DNA of 30,665 nucleotides from NCBI GenBank assembly GCA_938009335.1, contig CALLHT010000258.1:1-30665 (forward strand), written 5' to 3'. Numbering within the stretch: the first letter of the stretch is position 1; every line of letters begins with the position of its first letter. The notes under the pieces were generated by a model. It ran no database searches, had not been told where the DNA came from, and saw nothing but the letters and a program-made list of their open reading frames with translations. Positions 16,186-24,899 of the stretch are shown here, piece after piece. Position numbers and translations under genes: made by a program. The DNA comes from an uncultured Rhizobiaceae group bacterium (lineage in GTDB: Bacteria; Pseudomonadota; Alphaproteobacteria; Rhizobiales; Rhizobiaceae).

Positions 16186-17202
16186 TTATTTAGGAATAAG
16201 ATCTCCAATGCCATACCCGAAAATCGACGGCCCCCCGCCTGTATGCAGGATGATGATATTGCAATCTGGATTATCTCTCACATACTTGAAAGCAGCAGCG
16301 AATGTTTTTCCGGTATAAACCGGATCCAGGATAATCGCTTCTTTCTGAGCTGTTAATGCAATTGCCTCTTTGACCGCCGGTCCCGCAACACCATACCCGG
16401 GGGCCAGAAACTCATCCGTCAAATGAACGTCTTTCGAATAGGCTGCGGACTCAAGCTGCAGAAGGTCGCCAATTTGTTCAAGCCGCGCTTCAATCCTCGG
16501 CTGTTGCAAGGAAGCCCCTCTTCGAACGCAGGACCCCATCACTGGCGTTTCATTTCCAATACCCCGCCAACCATAAAGGAACCCGCCATGGGTATTTCCA
16601 GAACCAGAAGGAACAAATACTGTGTCGACGTTGATATCTTGTTCTTGCATCTGATGAGATAGCTCAATAGCTGCATCCACATACCCAAGTGCACCCAATG
16701 GAGGATGCGAGGGATGCAAGTGCACAATATAAGGTTTGCGACCTTTCGCCCTCAAACCATCAGCAATCACTTCAAGATTGCGATCGGCACCTTCTTCATC
16801 TTCACCAACCGGAAAATAGTGCAAAATCGCGCCAAGCATTTTATCCAGCAAGACATTGCCGGACTGCTCATACGCTTCAGAAGGTTTCGATACGCGATTT
16901 TCCAGTTGAATATGACATTGCAGACCATGTTTGGCACATGCAGCGGCAGCCGTACGCACAAAATTCGACTGCACCGCTCCGGTAATGAGAAGTGCATCCG
17001 CACCTTGGGCAAGCGCGTCCCCCAGATAATATTCCATCTGGCGCACTTTATTGCCGCCGAACGCGAGGCCGTTGCAATCATCCCGCTTAATCCAGATATT
17101 CGCCGCACCCAGCTCTGCAGCTAGGTTAGGCGCGTGCTCAAGTGGCGTTGGCTGGTGCCAGAGGTGTTTTCGTGGTTTTTCGCATAGCTTCTCAATCAGC
17201 AT
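16186..17202 (-). CDS. PLP enzyme of the D-cysteine desulfhydrase / L-cysteate sulfo-lyase / ACC deaminase family
   Basis: A 338-residue fold-type II PLP enzyme. Lys52 in FGGNKVRQ is the expected Schiff-base lysine. QSNFVR (about 79-84), the phosphate-binding PSGSGNTHGG loop near 199, FLAPGYGVAGP near 267 and DPVYTGKTFAA near 294 match the family; HTGGGPSIFGYG closes it. Members remove sulfide from D-cysteine, sulfite from L-cysteate (CuyA, known in marine bacteria) or open ACC, and motifs do not separate these by eye. Its location upstream of the DMSP lyase-like genes favours an organosulfur substrate. The gene overlaps the aminotransferase gene by 11 bases; the next gene downstream is 97 bases away, a gap that holds a small hairpin. 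Confidence 0.83.
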   Translation of the reverse strand: MLIEKLCEKPRKHLWHQPTPLEHAPNLAAELGAANIWIKRDDCNGLAFGGNKVRQMEYYLGDALAQGADALLITGAVQSNFVRTAAAACAKHGLQCHIQLENRVSKPSEAYEQSGNVLLDKMLGAILHYFPVGEDEEGADRNLEVIADGLRAKGRKPYIVHLHPSHPPLGALGYVDAAIELSHQMQEQDINVDTVFVPSGSGNTHGGFLYGWRGIGNETPVMGSCVRRGASLQQPRIEARLEQIGDLLQLESAAYSKDVHLTDEFLAPGYGVAGPAVKEAIALTAQKEAIILDPVYTGKTFAAAFKYVRDNPDCNIIILHTGGGPSIFGYGIGDLIPK

Positions 17203-18397
17203 TGGCTAAGGAGTCAATGATTGCAGAAGCCACATATTCTATCCGGTCAGCGGGCAAACCGGCGATGTTGATACGGCTATCGCCAACCATATAGATGGCT
17301 CGTTCTTCACGGATCCAATCCACCTGAGCGCTGGTCAAACCAACGCGGGAAAACATACCACGGTGTTTCGCCAAAAAGTCAAATCGATCAGAGTTCGACA
17401 AGCGACGCAATTCATTTGCCAGAGCCGTTCGAAGGTTCAGCATGTTGAGCCGCATGCTTTCAAGTTCTTCAATCCAGTCAGCCTTCAAAGCCGCATCCCG
17501 CAAGACGCCCTTAACAACTGCCGCGCCGTGGTTCGGCGGCATGGAATAAGAGCGGCGCGCGATTGAGCCCATCTGACCCATTGCTAGTTTGGCATCTTCT
17601 TCAGACGCACCCACCACAACGGCAGCACCAACGCGGTCGCGATATACGGCAAAGTTCTTCGAACAGCTCAGTGCAATGACACACTCAGGCACCATAGACG
17701 CAACCAGCTGCATTCCAGCCGCATCTTCTTCAAAGCCGTCACCAAAGCCTTGATAGGCCATGTCAAAAAATGGAAGCAGGTCCCCTTCTATCAAAACGTC
17801 GGCTACTTGTTTCCATTGATCCAAAGTCAGATTTGCGCCAGTCGGATTGTGACAACATGCATGCAGCAGAACCACATCTCCAGCCGGGCAGGCTTTAAGT
17901 GCAGCCAGCATTTCATCGAATTTCACAGTGCCACTTGCCGCATCAAAATATGGATAGGTTTTTGACGTTAGCCCGGCAGCATTAAGCATTGGAATATGGT
18001 TTGCCCAAGTTGGATCAGAGACCCAAACGGTTGCTCCGGGCTTGGCCTCATTCACCAGTTCGAACAACACTCTTAGTGCGCCAGAACCACCAGGCGTCTG
18101 CATAGACGCAACCCGCTCTTTCGCGACACTGTTTCCTAAAGCCAAATCGGCAAGCAGCGCGTTAAACTCCTGATCGCCTGTTGGTCCAACATACGTCTTT
18201 GAAGCCTCTTGAGAGACCAGCTTTTCCTGGGCAGCTTTAACCGAACGCATGACAGGTGTAGCGCCTTCCGCATCACGGTACACGCCGACACCTAGGTCAA
18301 TTTTCTCCGAGCGCTCGTCTGCACGAAACTTTCCCATAAGGGCAAGAATCGCGTCAGGCTTGGGGGCAGGCAAGTTCGAAAAAACTGGATTGGACAT
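17192..18397 (-). CDS. Aspartate/aromatic amino acid aminotransferase (class Ib-like)
   Basis: A 401-residue fold-type I PLP aminotransferase of the AspC/TyrB type. Visible residues: GVGVYRD (36-42), the TPGGSGALR PLP-phosphate loop (101-109), HNPTGANL (183-190), the Asp-Tyr pair in FFDMAYQGFG (210-219), Schiff-base Lys247 in SCSKNFAVYRDR, and a C-terminal substrate Arg in DSRINIAGL. It exchanges the amino group of aspartate, aromatic amino acids or analogues with 2-oxoglutarate. AspC-type enzymes also accept cysteate, which is interesting because the next gene is of the cysteate sulfo-lyase family and overlaps it by 11 bases. First gene of its operon, divergent from sppA across 182 bases. 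No strong ribosome binding site is seen before ATG 18397. Confidence 0.9.
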   Translation of the reverse strand: MSNPVFSNLPAPKPDAILALMGKFRADERSEKIDLGVGVYRDAEGATPVMRSVKAAQEKLVSQEASKTYVGPTGDQEFNALLADLALGNSVAKERVASMQTPGGSGALRVLFELVNEAKPGATVWVSDPTWANHIPMLNAAGLTSKTYPYFDAASGTVKFDEMLAALKACPAGDVVLLHACCHNPTGANLTLDQWKQVADVLIEGDLLPFFDMAYQGFGDGFEEDAAGMQLVASMVPECVIALSCSKNFAVYRDRVGAAVVVGASEEDAKLAMGQMGSIARRSYSMPPNHGAAVVKGVLRDAALKADWIEELESMRLNMLNLRTALANELRRLSNSDRFDFLAKHRGMFSRVGLTSAQVDWIREERAIYMVGDSRINIAGLPADRIEYVASAIIDSLANAD

Positions 18398-18579
18398 GGG
18401 TTTCTATTTCTCTTTGTAAATGGATTATCCTCCCATACCAAACATCCTCAAATATGTCACAATCAAATTGCATTCCCGACAAACCACAAAGCCCAGTTCC
18501 TAGGCCATTTTTCGTGGACCTTTGCGCGCTTAACGATTATCTATGAGTGAATTCAAAATCTCTGACAGAGGCACTATCC

Positions 18580-19554
18580 GTGACAACCACAGCAGATGAA
18601 CTGATCGACCGCAGGCAACTCCGAAAAAAAGTGAGCTTCTGGCGAGTGCTGACTTTTATCGTCGCCGCAATCGCAATGATTGCGATGCTAATGTTCGCCG
18701 CACGCGATGAGATTTTCTCCGCAAGCAATGATGATCATATCGCACGCATTAAAATCACCGGCGTCATCACAAATGACGAACCAATGCTGAAACTTCTTGA
18801 AAAGGTGAAAGAAGAAGAACGCATCAAGGCCGTCGTCTTGCATATTTCTTCACCCGGTGGTTCGACTGTTGGTGGCGAGGCAATGTACGAAGCTGTCCGT
18901 GAGTTGTCTGAAGCAAAGCCGACAGTCACAAGCGTTGGCACACTTGCTGCTTCTGCCGGATATATGATTGCGTCTGCGACCGATCACATCGTAGCGCGGC
19001 GATCATCTATCGTCGGGTCCATCGGCGTTCTGTTTCAATACGCAGATGCTTCGGAGCTACTCGACAAGGTTGGCGTAAAAGTTAATTCGGTGAAATCATC
19101 ACCGCTAAAAGCAGAGCCAAGCCCATTCAACACAGCAAGCCCCGAGGCGGTCGCCATGATCGACCGGGTGATAAAAGATTCTTACGAATGGTTTGTTGAT
19201 CTTGTGACTGAGCGCCGTGACATGACACGACTTGAGGTACTCGCCGTTGCTGATGGAAGCATTTTCACGGGCAACCAGGCTGTGAAGAACGGTTTGATTG
19301 ACGAGCTTGGCGGGCAAGACGTAGCGGTTAAATGGCTGGAAACCGAGAAAGACATACAAGAAGATTTAAAGGTAATTGAATACAAGCCTAAGCGCCCGGG
19401 GGATAGCATCTTTAGCAATCCGGCTGCGCTGACATATTTGGCGCGTCAGTTCGGCATTGAGCTCGATGCATCAGACGCAAAAGAAATAGAGGGCGCGCTT
19501 CGCGAAAGGCTGTTCCTTGACGGGTTGGTTTCAATTTGGCAATCTTCGCGTTAA
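18580..19554 (+). CDS. sppA: Signal peptide peptidase SppA, short form
   Basis: A 324-residue membrane-anchored serine protease of family S49 that degrades cleaved signal peptides. One membrane segment (about residues 20-42, VLTFIVAAIAMIAMLMF) follows a short basic cytoplasmic tail. The Ser-Lys dyad is Ser125 (TLAASAGY) and Lys177 (SSPLKAEP), 52 residues apart as in other single-domain SppA enzymes. An in-frame GTG at 18547 extends the frame, but the GTG at 18580 is chosen: AGAGG stands eight bases upstream and the resulting TTTADELIDRRQLRKK start resembles other alphaproteobacterial SppA proteins. ihfB follows after 28 bases. Confidence 0.92.
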   Translation: MTTTADELIDRRQLRKKVSFWRVLTFIVAAIAMIAMLMFAARDEIFSASNDDHIARIKITGVITNDEPMLKLLEKVKEEERIKAVVLHISSPGGSTVGGEAMYEAVRELSEAKPTVTSVGTLAASAGYMIASATDHIVARRSSIVGSIGVLFQYADASELLDKVGVKVNSVKSSPLKAEPSPFNTASPEAVAMIDRVIKDSYEWFVDLVTERRDMTRLEVLAVADGSIFTGNQAVKNGLIDELGGQDVAVKWLETEKDIQEDLKVIEYKPKRPGDSIFSNPAALTYLARQFGIELDASDAKEIEGALRERLFLDGLVSIWQSSR

Positions 19555-19582
19555 TGTTGCAATTCCACACAGAGTTAAATCG

Positions 19583-19861
19583 ATGATCAAATCAGAACTT
19601 ATCCAGATAATTGCAGACAAAAATCCGCACTTGTATCACCGGGACATAGAGAACGTAGTAAACGCAATTCTTGGTGAAATCACCGATGCATTGGCAAGCG
19701 GCAATCGGGTTGAGTTGAGAGGGTTTGGGGCCTTTTCAGTAAAAAACCGCCCGGCACGTGCGGCAAGAAACCCAAAAACCGGCACAACTGTTTCCGTCGA
19801 AGAGAAATGGGTGCCTTTCTTTAAGACTGGCAAAGAACTTCGGGAACGACTAAATAGTTGA
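19583..19861 (+). CDS. ihfB: Integration host factor beta subunit
   Basis: A 92-residue DNA-bending protein of the HU/IHF family. The signature GFGAFSVKNRPARAARNPKTG (two pieces near residues 46-66) includes the Pro of the beta-arm that intercalates in DNA. Together with IhfA encoded elsewhere it would shape promoters and recombination sites. The frame is open upstream to 19517, but ATG 19583 gives the family-length start MIKSELIQ. Its place after sppA and before a LapA-domain gene is typical of Hyphomicrobiales. Confidence 0.93.
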   Translation: MIKSELIQIIADKNPHLYHRDIENVVNAILGEITDALASGNRVELRGFGAFSVKNRPARAARNPKTGTTVSVEEKWVPFFKTGKELRERLNS

Positions 19862-19917
19862 TAACTCTGACAAACAGAGGCCCGGAACAAATAAACTGAA
19901 CCAGTCAGGGAAGACCT

Positions 19918-20271
19918 ATGCGTAAACTATTCAACCTCGTGTTTTTGATACCACTTGCTATCGTTTTGGTGCTTTTGTCGGTTGCCAATAGAGCGCCAAC
20001 ACTTTTTAGCTTGGACCCGTTGAATAGCGACACTCCAGCACTCGCTTTTGAGCTTCCACTTTTCGTATTACTGTTTATTGCCCTCATCATTGGCTTGGTA
20101 ATCGGAAGCGCATTAACATGGACACGCCAAGGCAAATATCGTCGTGCCCTGCGGGAAAAGTCATACGAAGCAACCCAGCTGCAACGCGATAAAGATGTTT
20201 CTAAGAATGCTTCAGATAAGCAAAATTCTGCCGAAATCGCGCCTGGCCTACCTTTGATTTCTCAATCCTAA
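19918..20271 (+). CDS. LapA-domain (DUF1049) inner membrane protein
   Basis: A 117-residue protein with two membrane segments (about residues 5-22 and 45-66), the second followed by the LapA-type motif GLVIGSALTW, and a basic then polar cytoplasmic tail (KYRRALREKSYEA). The E. coli relative LapA acts with LapB at the inner membrane in lipopolysaccharide assembly; the function of alphaproteobacterial members is less clear. AGGGAAG upstream of ATG 19918 is a good ribosome binding site. In many relatives the next gene is trpF; here the convergent mannose-1-phosphate guanylyltransferase follows after ten bases, so the usual gene order breaks at this point. Confidence 0.88.
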   Translation: MRKLFNLVFLIPLAIVLVLLSVANRAPTLFSLDPLNSDTPALAFELPLFVLLFIALIIGLVIGSALTWTRQGKYRRALREKSYEATQLQRDKDVSKNASDKQNSAEIAPGLPLISQS

Positions 20272-20281
20272 CATTCAGACC

Positions 20282-21697
20282 CTAAGTTTCGTTGGAAGAT
20301 CGGTTGTATCGGTCTTCTAGACGAATGATATCGTCTTCGCCAAAATAGGTTCCGGTTTGAACTTCTATAATGACAACTGGCTTTTCTGTGCGGTTTGCCA
20401 GACGATGTACGGAACCAAGCGGAATATATGTAGATTCATTCGGGTTTAGCGTTTTTATGTGATCATCTATAGTCACTTCCGCCTGACCTTCCACGACTAC
20501 CCAATGCTCTGAGCGTTTCTTGTGCTTCTGAAGTGATAGCTCCCCACCTGGCGTAATAACGATACGCTTAACCTGATATTTGTCTCCATTGTCCAGCGCT
20601 TCGTAATTTCCCCAAGGCCTGAACACTTTCAAAGCATCGGTCGCTTCACTTCGCTCTTGGCGCTTAAGGGTATCGACCAGATCTTTAACCTGCTCGCTTC
20701 TTGCTTGATCCGCTACCAAAACGGTATCACGGGTTGCGATAACGATCAGATCATCCACGCCAACCAACGTTGTAAGTTGCGCTTCAGAATGAACCAGATT
20801 GCGATGCGAGCTTTGTGTAATGACGTCGCCGGTCAGCGCATTCTCATGCTCATCTTGCTCCATATTTTTCCAGACAGATTGCCAGGTTCCAATATCAGAC
20901 CAATCGTGGGCAACCGGAACCACTGCAGCTCGGTCTGTTCTTTCCAAAATTGCATAATCAACCGAAATACTTTCAGCCTGCGCAAAAGCACGTTCCCCTA
21001 ACCGAAGGTAATCAAGGTCGCGCTCTCTTTCCTTGAATGCCGCCCTTACAGCATCGGTTGTCGATGCCATCAACTTAGTGGCAAGCGCAAGAAACGTTTG
21101 GGCGGAAAACATAAAGTTACCGCTGTTCCAAAGATACCCCTTTTCTAGATATTCTGCTGCGGTACGTTCATCGGGCTTCTCGACAAATCTGGAAACTAAA
21201 TGACCTGCACCAATCGGGTTTCCTGGCTCTATATACCCGTACCCCGTCGCTGCGTAGCCAGGCTTAACGCCGAAGGTAATGATCTTACCGTCTTTGGCAA
21301 TGGGCAGCGCCGAGAGAACCGTTTTGGCAAAACCCTGCTTATCCAAAATCCGGTGATCTGCTGCTAACACCAGAACAACGGCATCATGATCGCGCTCAAC
21401 AGCTTGAAGACAACCCGCAAGGATAGCGGGGAAAGAATTTCTTCCGATTGGCTCAAGAAGAATATCCGCGTTGATATTAATCTGGCGCAGGTTTTCCGCG
21501 ACCAGAAAACGATGCTCATTTGCGGCCACAACGATCGGCTTTGTATCAAATGCATCATCACAACATCGTAGAATCGTATCCTGAAACAGTGTCATGTCAC
21601 TGCCAATTTCAAGGAATTGTTTAGGCCGCGTTCTGCGTGATAGAGGCCATAAGCGAGTGCCCGCGCCTCCACTCAAAATGATTGGAATGATTTTCAT
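20282..21697 (-). CDS. manC: Mannose-1-phosphate guanylyltransferase / mannose-6-phosphate isomerase
   Basis: A 471-residue bifunctional enzyme (PMI-GMP type II). The N-terminal nucleotidyltransferase shows LSGGAGTRLWPLSR (8-21) with the pyrophosphorylase RPKQF motif (24-28), plus the FVEKP sugar-binding block and GYLWNSGNF. The last 110 or so residues are a cupin isomerase domain with PWGNYEALD and LQKHKKRSEHWVVVEG. The product is GDP-mannose for polysaccharides or glycoconjugates. No other nucleotide-sugar gene is adjacent. Upstream lies a 123-base gap with two inverted repeats before the end of opgH. ATG 21697 has no clear ribosome binding site. Confidence 0.93.
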   Translation of the reverse strand: MKIIPIILSGGAGTRLWPLSRRTRPKQFLEIGSDMTLFQDTILRCCDDAFDTKPIVVAANEHRFLVAENLRQININADILLEPIGRNSFPAILAGCLQAVERDHDAVVLVLAADHRILDKQGFAKTVLSALPIAKDGKIITFGVKPGYAATGYGYIEPGNPIGAGHLVSRFVEKPDERTAAEYLEKGYLWNSGNFMFSAQTFLALATKLMASTTDAVRAAFKERERDLDYLRLGERAFAQAESISVDYAILERTDRAAVVPVAHDWSDIGTWQSVWKNMEQDEHENALTGDVITQSSHRNLVHSEAQLTTLVGVDDLIVIATRDTVLVADQARSEQVKDLVDTLKRQERSEATDALKVFRPWGNYEALDNGDKYQVKRIVITPGGELSLQKHKKRSEHWVVVEGQAEVTIDDHIKTLNPNESTYIPLGSVHRLANRTEKPVVIIEVQTGTYFGEDDIIRLEDRYNRSSNET

Positions 21698-21719
21698 TTA
21701 GACAAATACGAGAAAGCAT

Positions 21720-21743
21720 TTCAATTGCATTCAATAAATTGAA
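21720..21743. repeat. Inverted repeat in the manC leader
   Basis: TTCAATT and AATTGAA form perfect seven-base arms around a ten-base centre, 23 to 46 bases upstream of the manC start codon. It may be an operator or a weak leader hairpin. The arms are AT-rich, so a chance origin is quite possible. Confidence 0.25.
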
Positions 21744-21794
21744 CGCCAATCGAAACGATTTAGCGGATACCCCCAACTCGTTTCACAACCCAAT

Positions 21795-21829
21795 GCAGCT
21801 TAACGAATTGATATGTATATTCAAGCTGC
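21795..21829. repeat. Inverted repeat spanning the opgH stop codon
   Basis: GCAGCTT (21795-21801) and AAGCTGC (21823-21829) are perfect seven-base arms with a 21-base centre; the right arm lies in the last codons of opgH. As RNA it would give a 3'-end stem-loop, but no T-run follows on the minus strand, so it is not a standard intrinsic terminator. Confidence 0.25.
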
Positions 21830-23686
21830 GATGCGATCAGATGGGCTCCCGGAAACCGTTACAGTTTCGATGTCCGCACCCAGATTCAGCAAGTCATCTG
21901 TAGAAAGTGGGGACAGGCGATCATGCGAACCACTCGCTTCTGCACGTAAAGCCATGGCAGGGAGATTAAGAGCCCGGATAATAACCGGCGCTTTTTGCTC
22001 TTCCGGTAACTGCCAAAGTCCCAAGCGGGCAACAATCTTGCCAATTGCAGGATGCGAGCTTGAGATTGCGAAAGGGATCACCAACATAGGTCCGACGAAC
22101 ACCGGCAGGCACATAGCAATGGCAACCCAGTCAATCTTCACGCCACTGAAAATGGCCCCAATACCAACAACTCCGAATAGCATTTGCGGCCAGAAACGTT
22201 GCATCGTTAAACCAAATGGCAGAGCTTCAGCCTGACGGGTTTGAGCATTCCATGCCTTTGGCTTGCCAAGCACAAACAACTTGAACAAAAACACTGTGTT
22301 AGCAATTGCCATGATAGGCGCAAGCATCATTGAGAAAACGATTTCGAGAGCAGCACTGACGATAACTGCGATACCGCCGCCAAACGAGCGGCGTAAATCT
22401 TTGCGCAACAACACATCCATGACCGATGCGATCTTGGGTGCAAAAATCATGGTCATAATGATACCAAACAATGCATAACCGGGTCCAACCACCTGCATTT
22501 CAACAGGTACATATTGCGGGGCAACCAATGCACCGGTAGCAACCAGAACAAACATCATCCAAGCGGGCGATCCAATAAACATCAGAATCGCGAGAACCAA
22601 TTGAATTCGGCTTGTAAACTTCAGTCCTGGCTCACGAAGGAGTTTGAAATACTGCATGTTCCCATGGCACCAGCGTAAATCACGACGGATAAACTCAATA
22701 ATATGCGGCGGGTTTTCCTCGTACGAACCAAGTTCTTCTGCCAATACGCGGCACTCAAAACCTGCACGGCGCATAAAGACTGCCTCAACCTGATCATGGC
22801 TTAAAATCCAGCCTGATAGCGGACCATTACCGGAGAGTTTGGGCAAATGGCAGTGATCCATAAATGGCTTCATTCGGATCAAGGCATTATGCCCCCAATA
22901 CGGGCCACAATCTGCCTGCCACCACGCACTACCAAGCGTGTATGATTTCATACCCATGCGCATGCCAAACTGGAAAACACGGGTGAATGCGCTGTCTGAA
23001 GGCAGTCCAACAACCAAGCTTTGAACAATGCCCAGTTTCTCGTTCTTCTGCATCAACCGCACCATACGAAGAACAGTTGAAGCCGACATCACGCTGTCTG
23101 CGTCTAGCGTCAGCATGAAATCATGACGGTTACCCCAACGCTCGCAGAAGTCTTGAATGTTGCCGGCTTTAAATCCGGGATTATCCTCGCGGCGGCGATA
23201 GGTAACCTCGACGCGGTGTTTCCAAACACGTTTCAGTTTCGCAAATTGGGTTTCTTCATCTTTGATAATGTCCGCTTCAAATGAGTCACTTAAAACATAG
23301 ACATGGAAATTCTTACCCGCATCAGAAGCAACAAGACGGGCCATCATTGCGTTTAGGTTTCGGTATACCTGAGAAACATCCTCATTACGGATGCACATTG
23401 CGATCGCGGTAGACGTGTTAATTTCTTCATCTCCGGTAATTTCACGCGAAGCCGGGAAAACATGCCCAGCCGGATCTTTGGATACCCGCATCAAAATGAA
23501 ACCGATAACCGCATTCCAAAAGCCGATAGCAGTCCAAGGCAAGGTAATCAGAAAACACGCCATCAGGATGAATTCCGGTGCGGAAATTCCGCCTTTGCCA
23601 AGCGTCGCAAGCATTACGGTCGCAAGTGCAACAATGGTCGAAAGAACCAAAGACCAGAAAAGAACACGCTTTGAATTGTTCGTCAT
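21821..23686 (-). CDS. opgH: Glucan biosynthesis glucosyltransferase H (osmoregulated periplasmic glucans)
   Basis: A 621-residue GT2 membrane glucosyltransferase of the OpgH/MdoH type, which polymerises glucose from UDP-glucose into the backbone of osmoregulated periplasmic glucans. Two N-terminal membrane segments (about 8-28 and 38-66) precede the cytoplasmic catalytic domain with Asp195/Asp197 (TLDADSV), HDQVEAV near 298, and the processivity motif RDLRW (335-339, an R variant of QxxRW). Several more membrane segments fill the C-terminal third. It is shorter than E. coli MdoH (847 residues), as are many alphaproteobacterial forms. The frame is open 59 codons further upstream (to 23863), but ATG 23686 gives the natural start. 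No opgG is adjacent. Divergent from the pterin-type operon. Confidence 0.92.
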   Translation of the reverse strand: MTNNSKRVLFWSLVLSTIVALATVMLATLGKGGISAPEFILMACFLITLPWTAIGFWNAVIGFILMRVSKDPAGHVFPASREITGDEEINTSTAIAMCIRNEDVSQVYRNLNAMMARLVASDAGKNFHVYVLSDSFEADIIKDEETQFAKLKRVWKHRVEVTYRRREDNPGFKAGNIQDFCERWGNRHDFMLTLDADSVMSASTVLRMVRLMQKNEKLGIVQSLVVGLPSDSAFTRVFQFGMRMGMKSYTLGSAWWQADCGPYWGHNALIRMKPFMDHCHLPKLSGNGPLSGWILSHDQVEAVFMRRAGFECRVLAEELGSYEENPPHIIEFIRRDLRWCHGNMQYFKLLREPGLKFTSRIQLVLAILMFIGSPAWMMFVLVATGALVAPQYVPVEMQVVGPGYALFGIIMTMIFAPKIASVMDVLLRKDLRRSFGGGIAVIVSAALEIVFSMMLAPIMAIANTVFLFKLFVLGKPKAWNAQTRQAEALPFGLTMQRFWPQMLFGVVGIGAIFSGVKIDWVAIAMCLPVFVGPMLVIPFAISSSHPAIGKIVARLGLWQLPEEQKAPVIIRALNLPAMALRAEASGSHDRLSPLSTDDLLNLGADIETVTVSGSPSDRIAA

Positions 23687-23763
23687 AGAACGGGTACCTA
23701 ATTTGCTAAACACAAAAATAAAATTGACAAATCTCCATTCAACCGTCTTTTTGGCAAAATTCC

Positions 23764-23805
23764 GGCAAGAACAAATGTCTTGCCTGCACGTATATAAGAG
23801 GCAAG
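23764..23805 (+). promoter_or_regulatory. Candidate leader switch: two mutually exclusive hairpins before the pterin-type operon
   Basis: Three related blocks occur in 42 bases: GGCAAGA (23764-23770), TCTTGCC(T) (23778-23785) and AGGCAAG (23799-23805). The middle block can pair with the first (seven pairs, seven-base loop) or with the third (seven pairs, 13-base loop), but not with both. The third block contains the AGG of the likely ribosome binding site AGAGG (23797-23801) of the GTG start at 23813, so the second hairpin would hide it and the first would free it. The loop contains TATATAA (23791-23797), which could instead be a promoter -10 element with the repeats as protein operators. The pairings are seen directly; the function is inferred. 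Confidence 0.45.
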
Positions 23806-23812
23806 CTGAATT

Positions 23813-24853
23813 GTGTCTGAACAGTTTCTGTCGGATTCTCAAAAAAAAGTGAGGACGCCCCAACAGGCGTCCCGTCTCACATATTCAGACTCCAATCAAG
23901 CATTTCTGGAAAATATTGATTTAAAAGGACTTTCCGACAACGAAGTTCTTATAAGAACACTCTATAGCGGCATAAGCAGAGGCACAGAACGACTGGTCTA
24001 TTCCGGCCTCGTTCCAAAGTCCGAATGGCAAAGAATGCGTTGCCCTCACCAAACAGGTGAGTTTTCTTTTCCGGTCACTTATGGTTATGCCTGCGTAGGA
24101 AAAGTGATATCCGTCGGCTCGCGCGCCACAAAAGCGGATATTGGCGATTATGTCTTCGTCCTTCACCCCCACCAAGATCAGATCATTGTTGAGGAAGACT
24201 GGGTAAGTGTTCTCCCATCTGATCTATATAATCAAAGAGTAGCGGTTCTCTCCGCAAACATGGAAACGGCTTTAAATGCCAATTGGGATGGCAATACTGA
24301 AAACGCGAAATCGATTGCTATAATCGGCGCCGGCGTCGTCGGCCTGCTTACCGCGTTTGTGGCCAAAGAACTGTCAGGGTTAACGCCAATCGTCGTGGAT
24401 ATTGACCCGGGAAAAGAAGCAATCGTGAGAAAGCTCGGGTTGGATTTCTCACAGCCTGAAGCGTTCATGGCTGATAAGGAAAACCGATATGAGTGCATCT
24501 TCAACACCAGCGCATCACATCTCGGATTGCAGTTAGCCATCGACAAGGCCAGTTTTGAGGGCCGGATCATTGAAATGAGCTGGTATGGTGAAAAAGACAC
24601 GCCTTTAAAGCTCGGCGGCGCATTTCATTCGCAACGATTGCAGATTATCTCGAGCCAGGTCGGGCATGTTGCACCTCAAAAACGATCAACCCACACTCAC
24701 GCAGACCGCATGGCCTGTGCATTAAAGTTCTTAAGTAATCCTGTTCTTGAAGAATTATTGAACCCTATCATCTCATTTGACGAGCTACCGGACAGAATTG
24801 ACGAAGTGTTGACTTCGGAAACCACCCTTTGTCCTTTAGTGACATATTCTTAA
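23813..24853 (+). CDS. BchC-like medium-chain dehydrogenase, first gene of pterin-type operon
   Basis: A 346-residue MDR-superfamily protein. The N-terminal domain has the YSGISRGTERLVYSG block (about residues 51-65) shared with the bacteriochlorophyll enzyme BchC and related biosynthetic dehydrogenases. It lacks the Cys of the classical catalytic-zinc site. The Rossmann motif IIGAGVVGLLTAFVA is near residue 169 and a VVDIDPGK strand follows. An NAD(P)-linked oxidation or reduction of a hydroxyl on a complex small molecule is likely; there are no other photosynthesis genes here. The start is GTG 23813, about 11 bases after AGAGG in a structured leader. The next gene, a PTPS homologue, follows after 46 bases. 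Confidence 0.8.
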   Translation: MSEQFLSDSQKKVRTPQQASRLTYSDSNQAFLENIDLKGLSDNEVLIRTLYSGISRGTERLVYSGLVPKSEWQRMRCPHQTGEFSFPVTYGYACVGKVISVGSRATKADIGDYVFVLHPHQDQIIVEEDWVSVLPSDLYNQRVAVLSANMETALNANWDGNTENAKSIAIIGAGVVGLLTAFVAKELSGLTPIVVDIDPGKEAIVRKLGLDFSQPEAFMADKENRYECIFNTSASHLGLQLAIDKASFEGRIIEMSWYGEKDTPLKLGGAFHSQRLQIISSQVGHVAPQKRSTHTHADRMACALKFLSNPVLEELLNPIISFDELPDRIDEVLTSETTLCPLVTYS

Positions 24854-24899
24854 TTACCGGGATTTTTCAATACCCCGAACCAACCACAAGGAGCACACA

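Noticed and set aside
23724..23729. TTGACA as the -35 box of the pterin-type operon
   Set aside because: At 17 bases downstream the sequence is a pyrimidine run with no -10 match.
23391..23852. A 153-codon plus-strand open frame
   Set aside because: It runs antisense to opgH and across the divergent promoter region; the composition looks like a reverse-strand shadow.
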